Assembly: GCF_945952095.1 (NCBI RefSeq)
Contig: NZ_CAMFHL010000035.1
Coordinates: 1 to 43,576, forward strand
From: an uncultured Arsenicibacter sp.
Lineage (GTDB): Bacteria; Bacteroidota; Bacteroidia; Cytophagales; Spirosomataceae
DNA length: 43,576 bases
Direction of reading: 5' to 3'
This document shows, piece after piece, positions 9,120-16,976 of this stretch. The stretch's first letter is position 1. Every line of letters starts with the position of its first letter. The notes under the pieces are model-generated. The model did not search any database. It saw nothing but the letters and a program-made list of their open reading frames with translations, and was not told the origin of the DNA. The position numbers were made by a program, and so were the translations under genes.

Positions 9120-9641
9120 ATGAATCAATTAACGGAGCGTTTTAGCCGCATCAAAACCTTTATTTTCGATGTCGACGGCGTACTGACCGACGGCAGTGTA
9201 AACTGCATGGCATCCGGCGAAATGTATCGTACGTTTAATATTAAGGATGGGTATGGCATCGAACAGGCGCTTAAGGCGGGGTTCAAGATTGCCATTATCT
9301 CGGCCGGGAATCAGGAAGGGGTCCGAAAGCGGCTCGAATTCCTGAAAATCAAGGACATTTTTATGGGTGGGCCAACCGATCAGAAGATTAATGTCTATCT
9401 GGGCCTGATGACGCGCGACAGCCTGGTGGAGGACGAGATTCTGTACATGGGCGACGACCTGCCCGACTACCAGATTCTGGCGCGTCCGGCCCTTATCAGT
9501 GCCTGTCCTGCCGATGCCGTCGACGAAATCCAGTCGGTCTGCGACTACATCTCACCCAAAGGCGGAGGCCAGGGCGCGGTCCGGGACGTCATTGAGCAGG
9601 TAATGAAAGCCCAGGGCAAATGGGCGGCGTGGCTGAAATAA
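9120..9641 (+). CDS. kdsC: 3-deoxy-D-manno-octulosonate 8-phosphate phosphatase (KdsC)
   Basis: A 173-residue HAD-superfamily phosphatase of the C0 (cap-less) type. It removes phosphate from KDO-8-phosphate, giving KDO for the lipid A core. HAD motif I is FDVDGVLTDG (residues ~19-28), motif II is the IISAGN stretch, Lys lies in FLKIKD, and motif IV is YMGDDLPD. The size matches KdsC (170-190 residues). The open frame extends upstream, but the promoter at 9043-9073 and the family start (MNQLTERF) place the true start at 9120. The stop codon runs directly into a palindromic repeat (9642-9690). Confidence 0.9.
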   Translation: MNQLTERFSRIKTFIFDVDGVLTDGSVNCMASGEMYRTFNIKDGYGIEQALKAGFKIAIISAGNQEGVRKRLEFLKIKDIFMGGPTDQKINVYLGLMTRDSLVEDEILYMGDDLPDYQILARPALISACPADAVDEIQSVCDYISPKGGGQGAVRDVIEQVMKAQGKWAAWLK

Positions 9642-9690
9642 AGAGTGAAAGAGTGGGCCGCTGAAGCGGCCAAAGAGCGAAAGAGCGACG
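9642..9690 (+). repeat. GAAAGAG-type palindromic element, copy 1
   Basis: Directly after the kdsC stop codon: AGAGTGAAAGAGTGG, then the hairpin GGCCGCT-GA-AGCGGCC, then AAAGAGCGAAAGAGCGA. The same outer sequences flank different inner hairpins at 32628-32752 and 33268-33456. After it, 9691-9740 holds a short CACCT/AGGTG pair and nothing else I can identify. Confidence 0.75.
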
Positions 9691-9740
9691 GTGGCCTTTG
9701 GCTGAATACCTCACCTAAAGGTGGCTAACACTATCCCTTA

Positions 9741-10232
9741 TCAGGAGCCATCCATTACCCTCACTACCTCACCGGTGTCGGTACAGGTGTCGAGGAGGGT
9801 CTGGTTTGTTTGATGCAGAAGCGGGTGAATACCATCCGGTGCTACCTCAGCCAACGGTACCAACGTAAACCGGCGGACGTGCAGGTACGGGTGCGGCAAG
9901 GTAAGCCGGTCGGTCTGGAAGGTAAGCTGATCGTAGTAAAGCAGGTCAATATCAATCAGACGGGCACCCCATTTCTCGTGGCGCACCCGGCCCAGCTCCT
10001 GCTCAATGGCCTGTGTGTTGGTCAGGACCAGCCCCGGCTCGTCCGGTGTGTCAACGGCCAGCACCTGATTCAGGAACGCAGGCTGATCGGTCAGCCCCCA
10101 GGCCGCCGTTTCGTAAAACGCCGATGCGCGGGTTACCCTGCCGATACGCTCACCGATCAGCGTACGGGCGTGTTGTAGCGTGGCAAGCCGGTCGCCCAGA
10201 TTGGCGCCCAGCAGAATAAAAACAGTATGCAT
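9741..10232 (-). CDS. folK: 2-amino-4-hydroxy-6-hydroxymethyldihydropteridine diphosphokinase (FolK)
   Basis: A 163-residue HPPK that transfers pyrophosphate from ATP to 6-hydroxymethyl-dihydropterin in folate synthesis. Family signatures are visible: LLGANLGDR near the start, the FYETAAWGLTDQPAFLNQV segment, and the RxxxWGARLIDIDLLYYD block carrying the metal-binding aspartates, followed by LPHPYLHVRRF. I chose ATG 10232; a TTG two codons upstream is possible. A TACCTTTG -7-like octamer (10237-10244) touches the start but has no -33 TTG. It lies 28 nt downstream of the TspO-like gene. Confidence 0.93.
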   Translation of the reverse strand: MHTVFILLGANLGDRLATLQHARTLIGERIGRVTRASAFYETAAWGLTDQPAFLNQVLAVDTPDEPGLVLTNTQAIEQELGRVRHEKWGARLIDIDLLYYDQLTFQTDRLTLPHPYLHVRRFTLVPLAEVAPDGIHPLLHQTNQTLLDTCTDTGEVVRVMDGS

Positions 10233-10260
10233 GCCCAAAGGTAATATCGTAGCAGTTCAG

Positions 10261-11022
10261 CTAGGTATAGGCAGGCGTTTTCCGGGAAAACAACCCGACA
10301 ATGGCCATTACAAAGGCACTGGCAGCACCCAGCCCCGCAATCACCTGAATTGACAGCGTCGGCTGCTCGACCGCAATGGCGATATAGGCCCAGACAAACA
10401 CCAGAATATAGGCGACATCGCGGTATCGGTTAAAAAGGTAGGCTCCGATCAGGATCCCGACCACCAGTATGCTCAATGCCCAGCCAACTTCGGGCAGGCT
10501 GGCCAGACTAAAATCGGTAGCTTTCAGCAAGACCGTTACGTTCAGGATCGTCGCGACGGTCAGCCAGCCGAAGTAGATCGAGAAGGGCACACGGGCCAGC
10601 CACGTTTCCGTCGCGTTGACCGGTCGTGTCCGTATTTGTAAGGCGTCAATCACTTTCCAGAGACTGAGCAGCATGGCCAGAATCACCAGCACCGATACAC
10701 TGATCCATTCCTGATTAAAGATGGGGCTCCAGATAGCATTCAGAAACCCGTTGATGATAACCCAGTGACCGGCCGCGCGGAACCGGGGATTATGCCGTTG
10801 GGAAGGCAGTGCCTGATAGACCGAAAAACCGATCAGACCCAGAAAAATGATTCCCCAGATCGAAAAGGCATAGCCTGCCGGCGTAATCAGCGTGTGATAT
10901 TTGTTGGAGACATCGCCGTTGGTCTGGCCACCAAAAGCACCGGTGTTCGACAGGTAGTTCATGACGAGCAGTGCAACCACGCTCACTACCACTAAAATCT
11001 GACGTAGTTTATCGTTCAACAT
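10261..11022 (-). CDS. TspO/MBR-like tryptophan-rich integral membrane protein
   Basis: A 253-residue polytopic membrane protein with about seven hydrophobic segments. The motif ITPAGYAFSIWGIIFLGLIGF near residue 47 and the later WSPIFN, PFSIYFGWLTVATILN and VWAYIAIAV stretches resemble the extended TspO/MBR relatives annotated as tryptophan-rich sensory proteins in bacteria. Ligand and role are unknown; classical TspO binds porphyrins, and this one has extra helices. Start: ATG 11022 lies directly after the T-run of the terminator of the upstream lipoprotein gene, so upstream start candidates (ATG 11034, TTG 11052) would sit in the terminator stem. folK follows after 28 nt. Confidence 0.65.
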   Translation of the reverse strand: MLNDKLRQILVVVSVVALLVMNYLSNTGAFGGQTNGDVSNKYHTLITPAGYAFSIWGIIFLGLIGFSVYQALPSQRHNPRFRAAGHWVIINGFLNAIWSPIFNQEWISVSVLVILAMLLSLWKVIDALQIRTRPVNATETWLARVPFSIYFGWLTVATILNVTVLLKATDFSLASLPEVGWALSILVVGILIGAYLFNRYRDVAYILVFVWAYIAIAVEQPTLSIQVIAGLGAASAFVMAIVGLFSRKTPAYT

Positions 11023-11063
11023 AAAAAAAGCCATTAGCTGATTTTTACTCAACTAATGGCTTT
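11023..11063 (-). terminator. Terminator of the PorE-like lipoprotein gene
   Basis: Minus-strand hairpin AAAGCCATTAG (11063-11053) / CTAATGGCTTT (11037-11027), perfect 11-bp stem with a 15-nt loop, continuing into a run of T (11029-11023). It ends the upstream lipoprotein transcript and abuts the ATG of the TspO-like gene. Confidence 0.75.
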
Positions 11064-11142
11064 CGGGTTATGTTCGGGCAATTTCCCGTGTTTCTATTAT
11101 AGGGGTAGGCTACATTGCGTCAACCGTTGTTCTGTAACCGGA

Positions 11143-13131
11143 TCAATATTCCAGAATCTTAAATTCCGTCCGGCGGTTGCGCTGGTGCTCCTCTTCGGTT
11201 TTCGCGTCTTTTACGATCAGTTCGGTCTCCCCATACCCTTTGGCCGTGATGCGTTCAGCATCAATGCCTTTCGAGATGATGTAATCTACCGCCGATTTGG
11301 CCCGGTTCTGCGACAGCTGCTGGTTATAGGCATCACGGCCCCGAACGTCGGTATGAGAGCCCAACTCAATTTTCAGCGTCGGGTTATCCTTCATGATCGT
11401 TACCAGCTTATCAAGCTCAAGGGCCGCATCAACCCGAATGTTGAACTTGTCGTAATCGTAGTAAATATTTTCGAGCACAAACGTTTTGTTCAGCTCCAGC
11501 CGATCCAGCAGCAGGTCAACCGTAAATGTGGTGTCGGTTTCGGCTTTTTTCAGGAAGATCTCCGGAATCCGGCGCCCCTGCATCGTAAACGGCTCCCGTT
11601 TGGCCAGGTACCCGCGACGTTCAGCCAGGATAGAATAGTCTTTGCCTTCCTGCAACGGATATTTACCGAATGTACCAGGCTTGCCGGTAGTACCTTCGGC
11701 AATCGCCTCACCGGTTGATTCGTCAAAAATGCGGACCCGTACGGAATCCAGCAGTACCGGCGCTTCTTCTTTTGCCGATACAGTACCAGCCAGGAAGTAG
11801 TGAACGATTTTTGGAGCACCCGCCGGCGGCGTATTCTTCACAATCGTAGTCGAATCTTCCTGTACCGAGGTATCGTTGATAAAGTAGATATCATCATCGC
11901 CCTTACCACCGGTCCGGTTTGAGGCAAAGTACCCCTGTCCGTCATCGAAGAACATCAGGCCGAAATCGTCGGCCGGGGAGTTGATTGGCTGTCCGAGGTT
12001 TTCAACACGGATAACCCCCTGCGAGCGGGTAGCAACAAAAATATCCAGCTTGCCAAGACCCGGATGCCCGTCTGAAGCAAAATACAGCTTTCCGTCACTC
12101 CCTACATACGGGAACATTTCGTCGCCCGGCGTATTGATATCGCGGCCCATATTGACCGGACGACTGAAGCGGCCCGAGGCATCAATATTGGTCCGGTAGA
12201 TGTCGATGCCACCGGCACCGCCGGCGCGGTTCGACGCAAAGTAAAGCGTCCGGCCGTCGGCAGAAAATGCCGGAGAGCCGTCCCAGGCAGTAGAGTCACT
12301 GACGGGCAGACGGATCGGTGCGCCCCATGCTCCGTTCGCATCCTGACGGCTGACAAACAGATCGACATCGAGGCCGCCTTTTTTCTTCCCGTTATTGCCG
12401 CGGGCAAACACCATCACCTTACCGTCTTTCGAGAACGTGGGTGTCCCTTCGTTAACGTCGCTCTGAAATACCGTATTGCTGAATACCTGCGCACTATTGC
12501 CGGTTTCATCCGGATTCTGGCCTAGTTTTATTTTATACAGACCCAGCATCGGCTGGCCGTTGTTCTTATAAATCTGGTCTTTGCGCGACGCCGTAAAAAT
12601 CAGTTCCCCGTTGCGGGCCATCGGCGAGAACTCGGCACCGGCCGTATTCAGACCACCCATATTTTTGATCTCATAGGGGGTCTTTTTCGACGCAATGATA
12701 TCGATCGCTTTCAGCGTTTCGATTTCACGGCGGGCCTTATCGGCAAAAACCTTACCCGACGGCTTACCGTCTACGTACTGCTGCAATTGCTGCAGCGCTT
12801 CCGGATAACGGCCCTGCGCTTTCAGGGCGTAGGCGTAATGGAAGCGTACATCGGGTTCAATGGTGCCGGCGTCGATGGCTTTCTGGTAATAAGGTGCAGA
12901 CTCGGCAAAGCGGTTCGACAACCGGTACGACTCACCCAGGTAATAATTTACCCGTTTGGGATCAAGGTCGCCCTTGTTGGCCTTTTCGAACTGCGCCAGA
13001 GCCAGGTTATATTCACCGGCATCGTAGTAGTGCACACCCTTTTTGTAAGCCTGCATGGCCGAATTACAGCCAGCCAGGCCAGCTGCCATGCCTACTGCCA
13101 ACAACCAGGTATAGGAAGTACTGATTTTCAT
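11143..13131 (-). CDS. PorE-like lipoprotein: TPR, PD40 propeller, CNA-like and OmpA C-terminal domains
   Basis: A 662-residue outer-membrane lipoprotein. A signal peptide ends in the lipobox LAGC (Cys about residue 22). Tetratricopeptide-like repeats follow (residues ~25-125), then a PD40/WD40-type beta-propeller with repeated DGxxLYFAS motifs (about 155-420), a carboxypeptidase-regulatory-like beta domain (about 450-525) and an OmpA-type peptidoglycan-binding domain (IYYDYDKFNIR to the end; SHTDVRG, NRAKSAVDYI). This order is that of PorE, the type IX secretion protein thought to tie the machine to peptidoglycan, and of many Bacteroidota paralogues, so the exact role is not certain. I chose ATG 13131 because the signal peptide begins there. 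An imperfect palindrome lies upstream at 13171-13197. Confidence 0.85.
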   Translation of the reverse strand: MKISTSYTWLLAVGMAAGLAGCNSAMQAYKKGVHYYDAGEYNLALAQFEKANKGDLDPKRVNYYLGESYRLSNRFAESAPYYQKAIDAGTIEPDVRFHYAYALKAQGRYPEALQQLQQYVDGKPSGKVFADKARREIETLKAIDIIASKKTPYEIKNMGGLNTAGAEFSPMARNGELIFTASRKDQIYKNNGQPMLGLYKIKLGQNPDETGNSAQVFSNTVFQSDVNEGTPTFSKDGKVMVFARGNNGKKKGGLDVDLFVSRQDANGAWGAPIRLPVSDSTAWDGSPAFSADGRTLYFASNRAGGAGGIDIYRTNIDASGRFSRPVNMGRDINTPGDEMFPYVGSDGKLYFASDGHPGLGKLDIFVATRSQGVIRVENLGQPINSPADDFGLMFFDDGQGYFASNRTGGKGDDDIYFINDTSVQEDSTTIVKNTPPAGAPKIVHYFLAGTVSAKEEAPVLLDSVRVRIFDESTGEAIAEGTTGKPGTFGKYPLQEGKDYSILAERRGYLAKREPFTMQGRRIPEIFLKKAETDTTFTVDLLLDRLELNKTFVLENIYYDYDKFNIRVDAALELDKLVTIMKDNPTLKIELGSHTDVRGRDAYNQQLSQNRAKSAVDYIISKGIDAERITAKGYGETELIVKDAKTEEEHQRNRRTEFKILEY

Positions 13132-13170
13132 GTCGTTTGAAGAAGGAATCAACCGATTTTGCCCAAGATA

Positions 13171-13197
13171 CATAAAACCGGGCTGGCCTGGTTTATG
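13171..13197. other. Imperfect palindrome upstream of the PorE-like gene
   Basis: CATAAAACCGGGC, a TG spacer, then GCCTGGTTTATG: an inverted repeat with one bulge, 40-66 bp upstream of the lipoprotein ATG. It may be an operator or a leader hairpin; no promoter elements with proper spacing were recognised beside it. Confidence 0.35.
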
Positions 13198-13257
13198 TTG
13201 TCTTACATTTAACGATTGAAAACAAAAATTAGTCTGAGTGACGACAGCGAATACATT

Positions 13258-13818
13258 TTATACTTCCGGCTCGTCCCCGTCCTTGCCGATCATCTTCTCC
13301 AACGCCTCCGTAACCGACGTAGCCACAATCAGTAACTCGCGGTTTTCAGCCTTCAGAAAGCCATCCTCAACCATACGGTCCAGCTGCTGAAGCATCAGAT
13401 CGTAGTAGCCGTTGACGTTAATTACGGCCACCGGCCCGTCGTAGAGTTTCAGCTGACGCCACGCCAGAATCTCGAACAATTCATCGAGGGTACCATATCC
13501 GCCGGGCAAGGCGATTACCCCGCGGGCCAGCTGCACCATTTTAAACTTCCGCTCGTGCATGGTCTCCACAAAATGCAGTTCGGTCAGCGTCTGGTGCGCT
13601 ACTTCCAGCTCGGCCAGGAAATTCGGGATCACGCCCGTTACCTCACCGCCGCTCAGGATAACGGTATCGGCAACGGTACCCATCAGGCCGAAACCGCCCC
13701 CGCCATAAATCAGCCGGATGGTCCGGGCGGCCAGCTCACGGCCCAGTTCAGCCGCTACTTCTTTGTATATCGGATTAGTACCGGGGCTCGACCCGCAGTA
13801 AACAACAATGCTTTGCAT
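13258..13818 (-). CDS. LOG-family protein (TIGR00730), nucleoside 5'-monophosphate phosphoribohydrolase-like
   Basis: A 186-residue Rossmann-fold protein. The family motif PGGYGTLDE (PGGxGTxxE) is complete, and an upstream basic site MHERKFKM precedes it; YGGGGFGLMG is the nucleotide-binding turn. Members release cytokinin bases or nucleobases from nucleoside monophosphates, and bacterial ones are often annotated as cytokinin riboside 5'-monophosphate phosphoribohydrolase or, wrongly, lysine decarboxylase. The real substrate here cannot be told. It lies 25 nt downstream of mpl on the same strand and is probably cotranscribed with it. Confidence 0.88.
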   Translation of the reverse strand: MQSIVVYCGSSPGTNPIYKEVAAELGRELAARTIRLIYGGGGFGLMGTVADTVILSGGEVTGVIPNFLAELEVAHQTLTELHFVETMHERKFKMVQLARGVIALPGGYGTLDELFEILAWRQLKLYDGPVAVINVNGYYDLMLQQLDRMVEDGFLKAENRELLIVATSVTEALEKMIGKDGDEPEV

Positions 13819-13843
13819 GGTTTCAGGTAGTGTTGTGATTGTT

Positions 13844-15199
13844 CTAAATCAATGTATTCAGATCGAGGTCGCCGAAGGTACCCGACGACATCAGCAGCAG
13901 CACATCAGTCTGCGGCAACTGCTGCAACAACCAGGCCTGCAGATCCGCCGTTTCGGTAAACACCTGCAGATCAGTGCGCCCGAACGCAGCCTTTACATCG
14001 TCCGGTGTAATCGGCTCCAGCCGCTTGATGGCCAGCGTATGGGCATTGTAATATACCACTGCCAGATCCGCCGCATCCAGCCGGCCTTTATACTGGCTGA
14101 GAAAATTTTTGTTCAGACTGCTGAACGTATGCAGCTCCACACAGGCCAGGATTTTTTTATCCGGAAACTGCTCACGAACCGCCTCCGTGGTTGCCTCCAC
14201 CTTTGACGGCGCGTGGGCAAAATCGCGGAAAACCGTTTTATGGCTTTGTGTTGCCACGCGCTCCAGCCGGCGGGCTGCTCCCTTAAATGACTGAATGGCT
14301 TCGTAGAACATGTCTTCGGTAATGCCCAGCCGGTCGCAGATGGTCATGGCACCCGACAGGTTCTTCATGTTGTGTTCGCCGAAAATCAGCAGCGGTACCC
14401 GCGTATTCTGTTTGGTAATCAGTAAGGTCTGGCCGTCCTTTACCTCATACGGATGCGCCTTATACGGCAGCCGGTGTACGTCTTCCCGTTCTTTCTGGCA
14501 AATGACGTCCAGCATATCATCCGTCTGGTCAAATACCAGAATACCACCTTTCGGCATGGCATCAGCCAGCAGTTCAAACTGATCTACGTATACTTCATAC
14601 GTCGGGTAGATATTGACATGGTCCCAGGCAATACCGCTGATAAGGGCGATGTGCGGCTGATAATGCAGGAATTTCGGGCGCGGATCCACCGGAGACGATG
14701 CATATTCGTCGCCTTCGATAACAATGACCGGCGCGCGCTGCGTCAGCTTCACCATGTTGTCGAAACCCTCCAGCTGAGCCCCGACCAGATAGTCGAACTC
14801 CCGGTTGTGGTGTTTCAGCACATGCAGAATCATCGACGTAATTGTCGTTTTGCCGTGACTGCCGGCAATGACCACCCGCTGCTTGTTTTCGCTGTGGCGG
14901 TAAATATATTCCGGATACGAATAGGTCGCGATCCCCAGCTCCTGCGCACGGGCAAGCTCAGGGTTATCCTTGCGGGCGTGCATCCCCACAATGACAGCAT
15001 CCAGCTGAGCCGTTAGTTTCTCAGGGAACCAGCCATCGGCTTCCGGCAGGAGACCGTGCTGCGCCAGGCGGGTACGCGACGGCTCATAAATTTCATCATC
15101 AGATCCGGTAATGGTATGACCTTGTTGATGGAGCGCAATGGCCAGGTTGTGCATCGCACTGCCACCAATCGATATGAAGTGTATAGCCTGTGGCTTCAT
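13844..15199 (-). CDS. mpl: Mpl-type murein peptide ligase (UDP-MurNAc:tripeptide ligase)
   Basis: A 451-residue Mur ligase. It starts with the N-terminal dinucleotide-like motif FISIGGSAMHNLAIAL, has the ATP-binding P-loop AGSHGKTT near residue 113, the central EGDEYASSP and a C-terminal domain with RDFAHAPSKVEAT. The combination of MurC-like sequence with DEYASSP and HAPSK fits Mpl, which reattaches recycled L-Ala-gamma-D-Glu-meso-DAP to UDP-MurNAc. MurC itself is the main alternative, but MurC usually has DHAHHPTE in place of HAPSK. It is divergent from the dienelactone hydrolase gene. Confidence 0.85.
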   Translation of the reverse strand: MKPQAIHFISIGGSAMHNLAIALHQQGHTITGSDDEIYEPSRTRLAQHGLLPEADGWFPEKLTAQLDAVIVGMHARKDNPELARAQELGIATYSYPEYIYRHSENKQRVVIAGSHGKTTITSMILHVLKHHNREFDYLVGAQLEGFDNMVKLTQRAPVIVIEGDEYASSPVDPRPKFLHYQPHIALISGIAWDHVNIYPTYEVYVDQFELLADAMPKGGILVFDQTDDMLDVICQKEREDVHRLPYKAHPYEVKDGQTLLITKQNTRVPLLIFGEHNMKNLSGAMTICDRLGITEDMFYEAIQSFKGAARRLERVATQSHKTVFRDFAHAPSKVEATTEAVREQFPDKKILACVELHTFSSLNKNFLSQYKGRLDAADLAVVYYNAHTLAIKRLEPITPDDVKAAFGRTDLQVFTETADLQAWLLQQLPQTDVLLLMSSGTFGDLDLNTLI

Positions 15200-15272
15200 T
15201 CGTGTATATTAAGTATAAAAAACAGACTTGTGTAGTAAAAAACGCAGACAAAGTTAGAAGTTCTTATTTACT

Positions 15273-15280
15273 TATCTTTG
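15273..15280 (+). promoter_or_regulatory. -7 element of the dienelactone hydrolase promoter
   Basis: TATCTTTG is an exact TAnnTTTG match 17 nt before the ATG at 15298. No TTG is found at the usual -33 distance, so the promoter may be weak or need an activator; the transcript leader would be about 10 nt. Confidence 0.5.
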
Positions 15281-15297
15281 TTGAAAACCTTTACCTT

Positions 15298-16155
15298 ATG
15301 GATCAGCGCATTATTAACCTCTTCGATGAGTACACCCACAAGCCGCTCAAACGGGAAGACTTCCTGAAACGGCTGGCTAATCTGACCGGTGGTATGGCCG
15401 CAGCACTGGCTGTTCTGCCGATGCTTGAAATCAATTATGCCAAAGCCGAAACCATCCCGACCGACGACGACCGGATCAAAACCGAGCGCATCGAATACCC
15501 CGGCGACGGTACCACCATGAAAGGCTATGTAGCCCGCCCGACGGCCGCCGGCAAATACCCTGCGGTGGTTGTGATTCACGAAAACCGCGGCCTCAACCCG
15601 CACATCGAAGACGTCACCCGCCGGCTGGCCCTGTCCGGTTTTCTGGCCATGGCCCCCGATGCGCTGTCCGTTTTCGGCGGTACCCCAACCGACGAAGCAC
15701 AGGTGCGCGAAAACTTCGGCAAACTTGATCCGGTCAAAAACCTGACTAATTTCAAAAATGCCGTGGCTTATCTCAAAGGACGGCCCGACAGCACCGGCAA
15801 AGTCGGCTGCGTTGGTTTTTGCTGGGGCGGCGCCATGGCCAATCAGCTGGCAGTCAACGTCCCTGACCTCAAAGCGGCCGTTGCTTTTTATGGCCGGCAA
15901 CCCGAAGCGGCGCAGGTCCCGGCTATCAAAGCGGCCGTACAGCTCCATTACGGTGGCCTCGACGAGCGCATCAATGCCGGCATTCCGGCCTACGAAGAAG
16001 CCCTGAAACAGGCAAAAATACCGTATGAACTCTACGTATACGACGGCGTTAACCATGCCTTCCATAATGACACGGCCCCGACCCGTTACAATGAGGCAGC
16101 AGCCAAACTGGCCTGGGACCGTACGCTGGCATTCTTCAGAAAATGGCTTGCCTGA
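15298..16155 (+). CDS. Dienelactone hydrolase family protein
   Basis: A 285-residue alpha/beta hydrolase. The dienelactone-hydrolase triad is visible: Cys in GFCWGG, Asp in GGLDERIN and His in GVNHAFHND. Before the catalytic domain, residues 1-55 contain KREDFLKRLANLTGGMAA, a hydrophobic stretch, and a possible cleavage site at AKA. This resembles a Tat signal, but one arginine of the twin pair is replaced. The family hydrolyses dienelactones, but many members are broad carboxymethylenebutenolidase-like esterases, so the substrate is open. I chose ATG 15298 because it follows the -7 element at 15273-15280. Confidence 0.88.
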   Translation: MDQRIINLFDEYTHKPLKREDFLKRLANLTGGMAAALAVLPMLEINYAKAETIPTDDDRIKTERIEYPGDGTTMKGYVARPTAAGKYPAVVVIHENRGLNPHIEDVTRRLALSGFLAMAPDALSVFGGTPTDEAQVRENFGKLDPVKNLTNFKNAVAYLKGRPDSTGKVGCVGFCWGGAMANQLAVNVPDLKAAVAFYGRQPEAAQVPAIKAAVQLHYGGLDERINAGIPAYEEALKQAKIPYELYVYDGVNHAFHNDTAPTRYNEAAAKLAWDRTLAFFRKWLA

Positions 16156-16285
16156 TGGCCGTCTGCCATTTAGGTGCTTTCTTTACGCCTGTTCTTGTAA
16201 AGCCTTTCTGATCACAGGTATAACGGCTCCGTCGCTTAACAAGCCGGATACGGAACCGTTATACCTGTCCTACTATGATACTTCT

Positions 16286-16969
16286 ATGCGCGTACTCATT
16301 GTTGAAGATGAAAAAGATGTAGCCTCCTTTATTAAAAGTGGTCTGGAAGATTACGGTATTCAGGCGGATACGGCTCCGGACGCCCTGATCGGTCAGAAAA
16401 TGATGGCCGAAACGGCTTACTCAACGGTTATTCTGGACGTAAACCTGCCGATGATGAACGGCTATGAATTCTGCCGCATCATCCGCAACCGGTATGATGA
16501 TGTATCGGTGCTGATGCTGACCGCCCTCGACAGCACCGAACACAAACTGGCCGGATTTGACGTAGGCGCCGACGATTACCTGGTCAAACCATTTGAGTTC
16601 CGTGAACTGATGGCGCGGCTGCGGGCACTCAACCGGCGGCGGACGGCGATTCCTGCCGACTCGGTACTCCTGAAAATGGCCGACCTCGAGTTTAATCAGA
16701 AAAGCAAGGAAGTGCGGCGCAACAGTCAGAAAATCAGCCTGACCGCCCGCGAACTGGCCCTGCTTGAGTTCTTCATGAAGAACACCGAAAAAGCCCTGAC
16801 CCGCGCCGAAATTGCCGAAAATGTCTGGGACATTAATTTTGATACCGGCACCAATGTGGTCGATGTGTACGTAAATTACCTGCGGAAAAAGATTGATAAA
16901 AACTTTACGCCGAAGCTGATTCATACGATTCCCGGTATCGGCTACATCATGAAAGAAGCCGAAGACTAA
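16286..16969 (+). CDS. OmpR-family DNA-binding response regulator
   Basis: A 227-residue response regulator. The receiver domain (1-115) has acidic pocket residues in VEDEKD, the phosphorylation site D51 in ILDVNLPMMNG, T79 and K101 in LVKPFEF. The C-terminal winged helix (about 130-225) has the OmpR/PhoB recognition pattern SLTARELALLEFFMKN, TRAEIAENVWD and VVDVYVNYLRKKID. The start is ATG 16286, MRVLIVEDE. The kinase gene follows after 7 nt. Its likely operator is the phased 11-bp repeat block just after the kinase gene (18340-18405). Confidence 0.95.
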   Translation: MRVLIVEDEKDVASFIKSGLEDYGIQADTAPDALIGQKMMAETAYSTVILDVNLPMMNGYEFCRIIRNRYDDVSVLMLTALDSTEHKLAGFDVGADDYLVKPFEFRELMARLRALNRRRTAIPADSVLLKMADLEFNQKSKEVRRNSQKISLTARELALLEFFMKNTEKALTRAEIAENVWDINFDTGTNVVDVYVNYLRKKIDKNFTPKLIHTIPGIGYIMKEAED

Positions 16970-16976
16970 CCCGCTC

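Noticed and set aside
15298..15400. Genuine Tat signal on the dienelactone hydrolase
   Set aside because: The region REDFLKRL has only one of the two arginines and the hydrophobic stretch is preceded by about 30 residues; export is uncertain.
16025..16285. N-terminal extension of the response regulator
   Set aside because: The upstream frame overlaps the end of the hydrolase gene and has no domain; MRVLIVEDE at 16286 is the standard receiver start.
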